Source: Mesorhizobium sp. (GTDB lineage Bacteria; Pseudomonadota; Alphaproteobacteria; Rhizobiales; Rhizobiaceae). From it: 64,000 nt of DNA. Below, in pieces: positions 9,438 through 16,871 of the stretch. The stretch spans positions 23,934 through 87,933 of the forward strand of contig SAKE01000022.1 of the NCBI GenBank assembly GCA_004017275.1, in the 5' to 3' direction. Both the position numbers and the translations under genes were made by a program. Position 1 is the first letter of the stretch; every line of letters begins with the position of its first letter. The notes under the pieces are model-generated. The model worked only from the letters and a program-made list of their open reading frames with translations. It was not told the DNA's origin and did no database searches.

Positions 9438-10839
9438 GGTGGAAGAGATAGCAGCAGGTGCAGATGCGAAACGGGCAATCCTGGGGTCGCTCACGGCACT
9501 CTACCCCTGGATGAGCCCATACTATTCCCGACCGATACGCGACTATGCGTTTCGCCTGTTCGAAGCGCCAGCTTCCAGGTCCGTGCCAGAAATCCGGCTC
9601 CGGGCATTCACCAAACTACTCGACATCATCAGGAAGGCAGCGACACGAAACGGGTTATCGACCGATGCCGCCTCGGAAATCTGCAGGGATTTCGAAAGGC
9701 GCCGTGTGATGCAGACAGGGCCTCATTTGTTTCTCCTCATGGAGCCGGAAGCCTTTTACACACACGTCTTCAGCCTTCTCGGCCTCTCGGCGCATGGCTG
9801 TTCGACCTATGTTTCCTATGCCGTTTCGACGGTGAACCTTGTTGAAAAGGCACGCAAGGGACCAGGCTGGTTCACCGTTGACGGGAAGCCGGTCAACGTC
9901 TTTGGCCTCAGCCGAAGCCGGATGATCGGATACAGCCTGCTAGCCGGGTCGGGACCCTATAGGTTCGAGTTGTTACCAACGGAGCCAAACACTGAGGGAG
10001 ACGCTCTCACGCTGCTTCGTAGCCTTTTGCCAAAGACGCAATTCGAGCGGCCCGCGCACGCCATCAAGGCAGCCAATCTGATGCTGTGGCCAAAGATGTT
10101 CGGAGGCCGCTTTGCCTTCCTGCAGATCGACGACGAGGATATCACCGACCTGGTGGCGGACCATCTGTCGGACGCAGATTCCTGGTTACGCATGAGACTG
10201 CTGGAAGACCCGAAGTTCGCCTCCAATATCCTTGCCGCCCTCGACGGGCTCGCGTCCGGCCCCTGGAGTGGCTGGCTCCCGCGCGGGACTGATTTCTTCT
10301 GGTTCTATGAAAATGGCAAACGCCTTCCGCTGCGTCTGGTCGCCGGAGAACTCATCGATCCTGCAACCGGTATGAAGGTGGCGTGCTTCACAGCCACTGA
10401 CATCCTCGAGCGGCTGGCAAACCGCAGCCTTGTCCCAAATCTCCTGCTGATGTTTCTGGTTTTGTCGATCCTGCCCGGTGTGCGCGTGCTTGGAGGCAGC
10501 TATCAGCCGATCTACTACCCCCTGATGCGCTATGTCGTCTGCCGGGCGCTCGAGGCCGCAGGCGTGGATGACGATCTTCGGCAGGCTCTCGCAACCGACG
10601 AGGTACCGGGTGCTTGGGGACATCGGGTAATTGAGTGTGATGATGATCCGCTCGAGCTATTCCTAAATGGCAGGACCGGTGGGATGAGTGATCTTATCGA
10701 ACGTTTGGGCGACTTTTCCTTCGCCGAGGCATGTGGAAACATGAAAGGCTTCGTGACTGACCCGTCGTGGCATGAACTTCATAGCCGACTGCGGCAGGGG
10801 TTGGTCACGCCGGCCGATGAGGAATGGGCCTTTTCCTGA
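9427..10839 (+). CDS. Uncharacterised protein of the MFS/methyltransferase cluster
   Basis: 470 residues from GTG 9427 (GTG 9403 or 9439 are alternatives); the start overlaps the MFS gene. I do not recognise the family. Visible: no signal peptide, one moderately hydrophobic stretch near residues 340-362 (RSLVPNLLLMFLVLSILPGVRVLGG) followed by SYQPIYYPLMRY, an acidic segment QIDDEDITDLVADHL, and several conserved-looking aromatic clusters such as DFFWFYENGKRLPLRLV. No kinase, oxygenase, adenylation or hydrolase motif is obvious. Tight coupling to an exporter suggests a biosynthetic enzyme; this is inference. Confidence 0.6.
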   Translation: MNREVEEIAAGADAKRAILGSLTALYPWMSPYYSRPIRDYAFRLFEAPASRSVPEIRLRAFTKLLDIIRKAATRNGLSTDAASEICRDFERRRVMQTGPHLFLLMEPEAFYTHVFSLLGLSAHGCSTYVSYAVSTVNLVEKARKGPGWFTVDGKPVNVFGLSRSRMIGYSLLAGSGPYRFELLPTEPNTEGDALTLLRSLLPKTQFERPAHAIKAANLMLWPKMFGGRFAFLQIDDEDITDLVADHLSDADSWLRMRLLEDPKFASNILAALDGLASGPWSGWLPRGTDFFWFYENGKRLPLRLVAGELIDPATGMKVACFTATDILERLANRSLVPNLLLMFLVLSILPGVRVLGGSYQPIYYPLMRYVVCRALEAAGVDDDLRQALATDEVPGAWGHRVIECDDDPLELFLNGRTGGMSDLIERLGDFSFAEACGNMKGFVTDPSWHELHSRLRQGLVTPADEEWAFS

Positions 10840-11189
10840 AATGTTTATGCGATCTAGCAGATGGCATGTGCGCCGGATTGCGAATGGCTGCTTCGCGCCT
10901 CATGTAGGTCATTGCGGACTGTTATGCTGGTCCCCAGACGTCAGAATTCCTTCGATTTTTCTGAAGTGTGAAATGGGACTTTCACACTGAGACCATGGCG
11001 TCACGATGCTGGGCGGCGACCTGCCGGATTATCGGATTTGCCCTTCTGAAAGCGCCGCTCGAACGGAGGTTTACCCTTGCCAACCTTATTCCCTGTTGCA
11101 TCCCTGATAACCTCCCGCACAGCTGCTTACGTGTTGTGAGCGTTGGGGTGGGAGTTTACCCCGAGCCGAAGATCACTGTTTGGAACAAA
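10840..11189. other. Intergenic region upstream of the CD-NTase module
   Basis: No convincing gene. It holds a perfect 9-bp dyad (10965-10988, annotated separately). Reading frames cross part of it but the translations look like random high-GC sequence. Confidence 0.45.
10965..10988. repeat. Inverted repeat AGTGTGAAA-N6-TTTCACACT
   Basis: Perfect 9-bp arms (10965-10973 and 10980-10988). The right arm TTTCACACTGA recurs in a similar imperfect dyad at 15132-15166, so the two sites bracket the CD-NTase block. It may be an operator or a recombination site; neither is shown. Confidence 0.5.
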
Positions 11190-11447
11190 ATGTATTGGGC
11201 AAAGAAGTATCTGCTCAGCGTGCAGCTTCTTCAGAAGACATTGGAGATTAACACCCAATCCATGGACCAGCTCCGGGTGATCCTGTTTAAGGACGTGCCG
11301 ACTGTCCGGATCAGCGACACCTTTGAACAGCCGGAAATGGCGACCGACCTGTTCGAGCACAATTTGGACAAGCTCAACATCCTTCGGCAGCGTGGTCGCG
11401 AGTCTTTCGCGAAGAACGAAGCTATCTTGAGGGAATTCCTAGTTTAA
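11190..11447 (+). CDS. Small helical protein upstream of the CD-NTase
   Basis: 85 residues from ATG 11190; a weak GGAA lies 4 bases upstream. The sequence is charged and helix-rich (LLSVQLLQKTLEINTQSMDQ, then DLFEHNLDKLNILRQRGRES), without membrane segment or known motif. It ends 9 bases before the CD-NTase ATG and its stop overlaps the AAGGA ribosome site of that gene, so the two are probably co-translated. It could be a genuine small partner or the surviving C-terminus of a larger gene whose front is lost; the frame stays open upstream but the residues there look non-coding. Confidence 0.5.
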   Translation: MYWAKKYLLSVQLLQKTLEINTQSMDQLRVILFKDVPTVRISDTFEQPEMATDLFEHNLDKLNILRQRGRESFAKNEAILREFLV

Positions 11448-11456
11448 GGACGTGTG

Positions 11457-12377
11457 ATGCCGATCAATGAAGCGCAACTTGTCACATGGTCGGGGCAGGG
11501 GTCGGTGCAGCAGTCTGCGGCAACCTACCAGACGGTCCGAAATGTGTTAAACGACACGCAGTCGCCATACTACCTCAAGTTATTCGACATCTTCCTTCAA
11601 GGGTCATATGGCAACGAGACCAACATTTACGCCGACAGCGATGTGGATATCGTAATCAGGTTAGAATCGATCTTCTACAGTGACACGAGCGGCTTGTCGG
11701 TACAGGAAAAGAGTAACTACGAAGGCAACCGATCACCCGCAGAATATTCCCTCGATAAATTCAAGGGAGAGGTTGGCGCATGGTTGGTTACGAAGTTTGG
11801 CACCGGGGTGAAGCCGGGCAACAAGGCCATTTTCGTCCCCGGCAACGGTAGCAGCCGGCGTGATGCCGACGTGCTGCCATGCGCGGAGCATCGCTATTAC
11901 ACCAGCTATCCGGCTGTCGGCAGTCCGGCTTTTCTCGAAGGCGTAGTGTTCTGGGCCAAGGATGGCACCAAGATCGTGAACTACCCTAAGCAGCATTCAG
12001 ACAACTGCACTACGAAGCACCAGGCGACGAACGGCTATTTTAAACCCACGGTCCGCATCTTTAAAAACATGCGGAACCGTATGATCGAAAATGGATTGCT
12101 GAAGGAGGGGCTGGCGCCGTCCTATTATCTTGAAGGACTGCTCTGGAACGTGCCGTACAACTACTATGGTTCATCGTACCAACAAACCGTCACAAATTGC
12201 ATCAATTTCATCAACGAGTCCGATACCACCCAATTCCACTGTGCCAATGGAATCCACTGGCTTCTTCGGGACGGTTATCAAGTATGTTGGTCACCTGCCA
12301 ACTTCAGTGCTTTCATGACGGCCCTCCAGGCCTTCTGGAACGACAATGGCGGGAAGGCGAAAGCACTCTGGCTCTGA
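11457..12377 (+). CDS. CBASS-type CD-NTase (cGAS/DncV-like nucleotidyltransferase)
   Basis: 306 residues from ATG 11457, with AAGGA at 11446-11450. The polymerase-beta-type core is clear: GS at residues 49-50 in FLQGSYGNETNIY, the metal-binding DVD at 62-64 (SDVDIVIRL), and a third acidic position in RRDADVL (about 138). A helical C-terminal half follows (KPTVRIFKNMRNRM, APSYYLEGLLWNVP). Proteins with this signature make cyclic or linear oligonucleotide signals on phage infection and switch on a cell-killing effector. The effector is not certain here: the next genes lie 340 bases away beyond a terminator-like hairpin. Confidence 0.88.
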   Translation: MPINEAQLVTWSGQGSVQQSAATYQTVRNVLNDTQSPYYLKLFDIFLQGSYGNETNIYADSDVDIVIRLESIFYSDTSGLSVQEKSNYEGNRSPAEYSLDKFKGEVGAWLVTKFGTGVKPGNKAIFVPGNGSSRRDADVLPCAEHRYYTSYPAVGSPAFLEGVVFWAKDGTKIVNYPKQHSDNCTTKHQATNGYFKPTVRIFKNMRNRMIENGLLKEGLAPSYYLEGLLWNVPYNYYGSSYQQTVTNCINFINESDTTQFHCANGIHWLLRDGYQVCWSPANFSAFMTALQAFWNDNGGKAKALWL

Positions 12378-12716
12378 CTTACGCGCTGATGCGCTTATTA
12401 CGCCACTTCCCCCAGCCGCTGCCTTTGCTGCGATCGAGAGCGCAGTAGGTTTCGCCGCCAAACTCCTGCTCCATCCGCTCAGCCCTGAAATGCTTGCTTG
12501 AACCGGAATGCCAGATACTCGCTATTCCCGCGCCGGGCGCTCGGCGCAGTTCATTTCATGCGCGCGGCTATGGGCCGATCCGCATCTAGGCAGCAGGAAA
12601 GGCGCCTACACCTGCCGCGCACGGGGAGCGTCACAACCCCGGTTTCAAGTCTCCGGCTGCCTAGTGCGGCTGGAGACTTTTTGATTTATGAATGTCTGGG
12701 CTTGGGGAGGAGTCGG
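12378..12716. other. Intergenic region between CD-NTase and T5orf172 gene
   Basis: About 340 bases. Its right part carries a strong hairpin with a T-run (12648-12682). On the minus strand an open stretch without a start codon (12380 to about 12555) contains GSGWGKWRNKRISA before a stop; it may be debris of another gene, but nothing recognisable. Confidence 0.4.
12648..12682 (+). terminator. Rho-independent terminator after the CD-NTase gene
   Basis: A 13-bp stem (AGTCTCCGGCTGC pairing with GCGGCTGGAGACT through two G-U pairs), loop CTAGT, then five Ts. The orientation fits termination of rightward transcription from the CD-NTase; transcription of the following two genes would need its own promoter or read-through. 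Confidence 0.65.
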
Positions 12717-13208
12717 ATGTTCGTCTATTGCGCGGTCAACAAGTCATTGCCCGGCTTGGTCAAAATCGGCATGACGAGAGACCATCCGGACAATCGAATG
12801 GAGCAGCTCAGCAGCACCTCTGTTCCAACGCCTTTCACTTGTGTGTGGTCGGTCAGAACGCTGAACCCCGCTCGTGACGAAAAACGGCTTCACAAGGTTC
12901 TCAACAGCCACCGGCATTCGGTGAACCGCGAATTCTTCCGGTGCTCACCTGAATTTGCGCAATCAGCAGCAATGAGCATTGGGCTGAATTTCAACGATAC
13001 CGGGCCGCGCTTCGAATCCAGCCACACGCTCGGTTACGAGAACAGCGAATGGATTGGTGCACTGGCCTTTTTCATTGCGTTCCTGGTGACGATGCCTGTG
13101 TGGAGCGCGGACATCCACTGGTACTACAAGCCCCTGATAAATTTCCTGTTGCCCATGGTGCTGGGGCTAGGCCTACAGCTCTATCTCATGACGAAGAGTA
13201 GCGGATAA
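12717..13208 (+). CDS. T5orf172 (GIY-YIG) domain protein with two C-terminal membrane helices
   Basis: 163 residues from ATG 12717, with GGGGAGG 6 bases upstream; a longer upstream frame is rejected. Residues ~1-85 match the T5orf172 variant of the GIY-YIG nuclease fold: FVYCAVN, LVKIGMT, a downstream Arg, and NREFF with the usual acidic residue. Residues ~112-132 and 138-158 are hydrophobic (IGALAFFIAFLVTMPVW and LINFLLPMVLGLGLQLYLM), giving a two-helix membrane anchor. A membrane-bound nuclease-like protein beside a CD-NTase and a TIR-like protein could be an effector. The stop overlaps the next start by one base (TAATG). Confidence 0.75.
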   Translation: MFVYCAVNKSLPGLVKIGMTRDHPDNRMEQLSSTSVPTPFTCVWSVRTLNPARDEKRLHKVLNSHRHSVNREFFRCSPEFAQSAAMSIGLNFNDTGPRFESSHTLGYENSEWIGALAFFIAFLVTMPVWSADIHWYYKPLINFLLPMVLGLGLQLYLMTKSSG

Positions 13209-14191
13209 TGGACGTAAAATACCAAGTCTTCGTCAGCTCGACCTACGAAGATCTCAAAGCCGAGCGCAGGGCAGTCATCGAGGCCATCCTCAACCTGGGG
13301 CACATTCCTGTGGGAATGGAGCTGTTCAACGCAAACGACGAGACGCAGTGGGACTACATCCGCGGGCGTATCGATGAGTGCGACTACTACCTGGTCATCG
13401 TTGCGGAACGCTATGGGAGCGAGAAGAAGGGAAAGAGCTACACACAGATGGAATTCGAGTATGCCATCAAGAAGAAAGTACCCTGCATTTCGTTCCTCTT
13501 GCATGAAGATGCTCGGAAAGCCTGGCCGCGCGATAACGTCGAATTTGAAAAGAAGGACAACGTGGAGGGATTTCGTAAACTCTGCGGGCAGAAGCTGGTG
13601 AAATTCTGGAAAAACGCCGATGAACTCGGGATGCAAGTTGCCGTCAATCTCCCCGCGCTAGTCAAGTCCAAGCCACGCACGGGCTGGGTTCGTGCCGATA
13701 ATGTGCCATCAACGAGCGTTTTGAACGAGATGGCGCTGTTGTCCGACGAGAAGAGATCGCTCCAACAAAAGGTCAACGAGTTGAGCGCTTCGGAGGATCT
13801 TGTGATCCCATCCGAGGACATTTGGCGAATTAGGCGCCTTTATGATGAGGATATCGAGGAGACGCTCGGATTCGTCGTTGAGGAGGGCGGTCCTACCAGA
13901 CTGCTAAATGTCTTTCTGGATCTGGAGATCGTCCTGATCAACGACCCCGACATACATGATCTGGTTGACCACTTCAAAGAGGCCATTGGCTTTGACCTTG
14001 AGGAATATCAGGTCGAAACGGTAATGGATAGATTTGTCAAATACGCCTTGCTCGAAGCGGATCGTGTTGGGGATGGACGGGTAAAAACTTATTATCTAAA
14101 TCCTGCCGGCAAGAACTTCATGATGTACGCCGAGGAATGGAAATCTCGCCAGTCGGCTGAGAAAAGCCAGGCAACCGCTTCTACGACCTGA
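13208..14191 (+). CDS. DUF4062 (TIR-like) domain protein
   Basis: 327 residues. The N-terminal YQVFVSSTYEDLKAERRAVI, the acidic/aromatic stretch to GMELF and DYYLVIVAERYGS define DUF4062, a TIR-superfamily domain often found at the front of immune NTPases. Here no NTPase follows: instead there is a predicted coiled coil (about 175-200, LSDEKRSLQQKVNELSAS) and a helical C-terminal domain with winged-helix-like features (FVKYALLEADRV...VKTYYLNPAG). Coupled to the T5orf172 gene by a 1-base overlap. Possible roles are NAD+ hydrolysis or signal sensing; neither is shown. Confidence 0.82.
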   Translation: MDVKYQVFVSSTYEDLKAERRAVIEAILNLGHIPVGMELFNANDETQWDYIRGRIDECDYYLVIVAERYGSEKKGKSYTQMEFEYAIKKKVPCISFLLHEDARKAWPRDNVEFEKKDNVEGFRKLCGQKLVKFWKNADELGMQVAVNLPALVKSKPRTGWVRADNVPSTSVLNEMALLSDEKRSLQQKVNELSASEDLVIPSEDIWRIRRLYDEDIEETLGFVVEEGGPTRLLNVFLDLEIVLINDPDIHDLVDHFKEAIGFDLEEYQVETVMDRFVKYALLEADRVGDGRVKTYYLNPAGKNFMMYAEEWKSRQSAEKSQATASTT

Positions 14192-14357
14192 GATTCAGCG
14201 ACTTTCTTGATTTACAACCCTGACCCGGATTCACGGCGTTGTGGCGGATAGGGCGTGGCCATAAAGCCTTCAACGCTAAAAAGTTTGCCATGCGAAAATC
14301 TGGCTGGCGCACTTGGCGGGACGAAGTGAAGCTCAGAAGGTCGGCGGGAAACAAGAA

Positions 14358-14385
14358 AAAGGCCTCGGTTTAATCCGAGGCCTTT
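14358..14385 (+). terminator. Terminator hairpin downstream of DUF4062 gene
   Basis: Perfect 11-bp inverted repeat AAAGGCCTCGG - TTTAAT - CCGAGGCCTTT, flanked by A-rich and T-containing sequence. It sits 167 bases after the DUF4062 stop and can act in either direction. Confidence 0.65.
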
Positions 14386-15039
14386 GATTGGTGCGGGTGA
14401 ACGGAGTACAACCGTCCAACGGTTCTCCCGTCTCATGATTTCTGGGAATAGCTCACCATCTGGATGACCGCGTGACTGCCCACTCTCTAACCCGCAGAAC
14501 CGCGAGAGCGTTGAAGCCAATTTTCAGTGCTGTTTTCATTTGCCTCTCCAAAGATGCATCAAGGGTTGGAAACCATAGAATGCAAGGCCAGAGAATGAGC
14601 AGCCACGAGGCGACATCTTCAATGGAGATACCCAGAGTCACGAGTGCCGAGCTCTGAATTCATCGCTCTACAAGTAAGAAGGCGATATCGAATTTGCAAG
14701 GTTATGAGCACCCGTGGCTACGCCTCCCCCACAGCCACTCGCCCAAGATGGGTGCGGCAGTGGAGAACCTAGGAGCGTCGAGTTCATCCGGCCAAGATTC
14801 TGCACTAGGCCGAGGTCTAGGAATGAGATGGCAGGGTAGTTGCCGATGATGCCGTCAGCCCGAGGGCGACGTTCCAGCTTGCCAGCTCGCTCCAGATACC
14901 TGCACTCACCGTTGACGAGCTGCTGGGTGCGCTCGCCGTGTATCTTATAGGAGGCCTCGCAACTTTGGAGGCTTCCATGACATCCCTCGCAAACACCGTC
15001 GAATTCATCGCCGGACTCCAACGCTTTGAAGGGGTTGGA
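14386..15039. other. Non-coding stretch between CBASS block and tRNA fragment
   Basis: No convincing gene on either strand. Open frames here, including a long minus-strand frame that runs through the tRNA fragment, have no recognisable domain or good ribosome site. Confidence 0.45.
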
Positions 15040-15095
15040 TGGTGGGCGATGCAGGGATTGAACCTGCGACCCCACCCGTGTGAAGGGCGTGCTCT
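15040..15095 (-). pseudogene. 3' half of a tRNA-Val(CAC), probable attachment-site remnant
   Basis: Read on the minus strand, the segment has a 5-bp anticodon stem with the 7-base loop TTCACAC (anticodon CAC), a variable region, a T-arm with GGTTCAATCC, and an acceptor end GCCCACCA with encoded CCA. The D-arm and 5' acceptor strand are absent: the sequence to the right of 15095 does not continue as tRNA. Elements that integrate into tRNA genes leave such a 3' copy at one end. By that logic the inserted DNA would lie to the right (>15095). Confidence 0.75.
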
Positions 15096-15131
15096 CTCGT
15101 CGGGGTAGATCATATATTTCAAATGTGTCCT

Positions 15132-15166
15132 TCAGTGTAAAATGTAAAATACGATTTTCACACTGA
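15132..15166. repeat. Imperfect dyad TCAGTGTAAAAT...ATTTTCACACTGA
   Basis: Arms at 15132-15143 and 15154-15166 are complementary except for one inserted base. The right arm shares TTTCACACTGA with the dyad at 10965-10988. It lies 37 bases beyond the truncated side of the tRNA-Val fragment, where an integrase arm or core site would be expected, but an operator is equally possible. Confidence 0.4.
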
Positions 15167-15426
15167 CGAACATGCTCAAGGAATTTTTTGGCTTCAGGTT
15201 CTGGGACGATAGCGGTACGGCCGCGTCTGACATCATTATTCCCTAAGCTGCCGGTCCGCTCTCCGCAGCACAGCTGCCGAGCCACAATGCGCCTCTAATC
15301 GGACGTTCAGGAGTCTGTTTGCGTGGTCCCAGAAGCAGCCGCTAGAGTTCTGACCATTAGCAGAAGCCCATCCGAGGCCGATACCGATTAACTCGCGTCG
15401 CTTGCTAAGCGCCTATCGCGGCGCGG

Positions 15427-16871
15427 TCACATGAACAGGCGATACGGATAGACATTTCGCGGCAGGTCCGGGACGTTCGCTATCGTGCGGGCCAGTTTTT
15501 GCGAGTAGCGGATGCTGACCGGCACGGGGTCGTAAAGCGCATCGTTGTTCCAATCCATCTTAGTGAGCGCCAACGCCTCATGGGCTATCAGCTCAAGCGG
15601 CCCGCTACCGGCATGGCGGATCAGCTGCAGCGGCCGTGGGATGCTCTTCTTGCCCTGATAGTAGTCGCCCTTTGTCGAGACCTCGGGAGCATTGCCCGCC
15701 ACCCACACCAGGACAGAGTTACCTGTGCGGACAACCATCGCGCCACGCGGTACTGGAAAGCCCGAGGGGCGCGACGGCGGGTTGTCCACACCTGACTTGA
15801 CGAGCCAAACGCCCCGCCAGCACGATGCCGAACTCACCTCAATGCACTCTATTTCCGGAACGCCAGCGAGCGCGTCGAACGCGCCCTCGATTTCACCGAC
15901 CTTGAAAGCCGTCGTCTTATGAATGACCATGCGCTTCGGCAGGTTGCCGCCGTTGCGCCCCTGATAGAATTCCAGGCTACGGGCGAGGACCGCCCGCATG
16001 TCGCCGCGGCTGAGAAAGGGGTTCTTGCGGGCTTCCGCGACGTCGGCCACCGGGTCCCGCGCCTCGAATGCGACGAACTGCATGCCCCCGCCGTCCATGT
16101 CGAAGACCTGGGAACAGCAGGTCACATAGCGCGCGTCTCGCTGATCGTCCCGCAGGGCGTACGCCAACCCGATGTAGGCGGTATCGGTTGGTACACCCTT
16201 CAGCGGTGCCAGCTTCCACGGCGTGCCCGCAGCCTTTACATAAAGTGCGGTCGAAAGACGCCACGCGAGCGACGCCTTGTAGCTGAAGGTGAAGACGCGG
16301 TCGTTTAGAACCTGGGTCGGAATATTATACTTGGCGCCCAAGGCCTTGAGCACGTCATGGGCGTCAAAGAAATTTCCACGTGTCGCGGTGTCCCAGTTGT
16401 CGGGAAAGTGGACGAGCACGACATCGAACTCGTTACGCACGGCGTCGAGGCGGCGAAGCGCGGCATCCATGGCAAGGTATAGGCGGTGCTGCACGTCGCC
16501 ATCGCCCGGTAGTTGGTCGAGACGTTCGGGCCACTTGATGTGCGTACTTGCGGGCGCAGCCTCGAGCGCCACGCGGAACAGGCGCTCGAAACCGGGATAT
16601 TCCGGCACATATTCCGATCGGTCGGAAGGCCGATGCACATTGCGCAACAAATTAGGTCGCCGCGACGATAGAAAGCACCCGCCGGGCCGACCGTTGCGAT
16701 GCGCACACGAGAGGTATAGCCGCTGAAGGAGCCCTTCGAGTATGGCCCGTAATTCACGAGCCCCCGCAGCGGGTGGACATCGACTTGAGTGGGGTCGGAT
16801 GGCGAAAAGGACAGATCCGGCTCGTCCAAGAGCGTGAATGGCGGCAGCTCGCTGAGGGCTGGGTTCACCAT
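15427..16871 (-). pseudogene. Short prokaryotic Argonaute (MID-PIWI) of a SPARSA pair, frameshifted
   Basis: The gene begins at ATG 16871, overlapping the SIR2-APAZ stop (TGATG), with the short-Ago opening LPPFTLLDEPDLSFSPSDPT and RGLVNYGPYS. This frame reads well to about 16655 and then fails; the homologous reading continues one frame over (LRNVHRPSDRSEYVPEYPGF and on to the C-terminal PRNVYPYRLFM at 15427). The span of 1445 bases is one short of a multiple of three, consistent with a single-base deletion near 16640-16665. MID-type residues (YNIPTQVL, then a Lys-containing helix) and the PIWI segments are present; short Agos lack the catalytic tetrad. Either a real inactivation or a sequencing error. 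Confidence 0.8.

Noticed and set aside
12380..12560. Minus-strand open stretch ending in GSGWGKWRNKRISA
   Set aside because: No start codon at a useful place and no recognisable family; mentioned as possible debris only.
14668..15285. 205-codon minus-strand open frame
   Set aside because: It reads straight through the tRNA-Val fragment and shows no domain or ribosome site; the protein-like string there is a known tRNA translation artefact.
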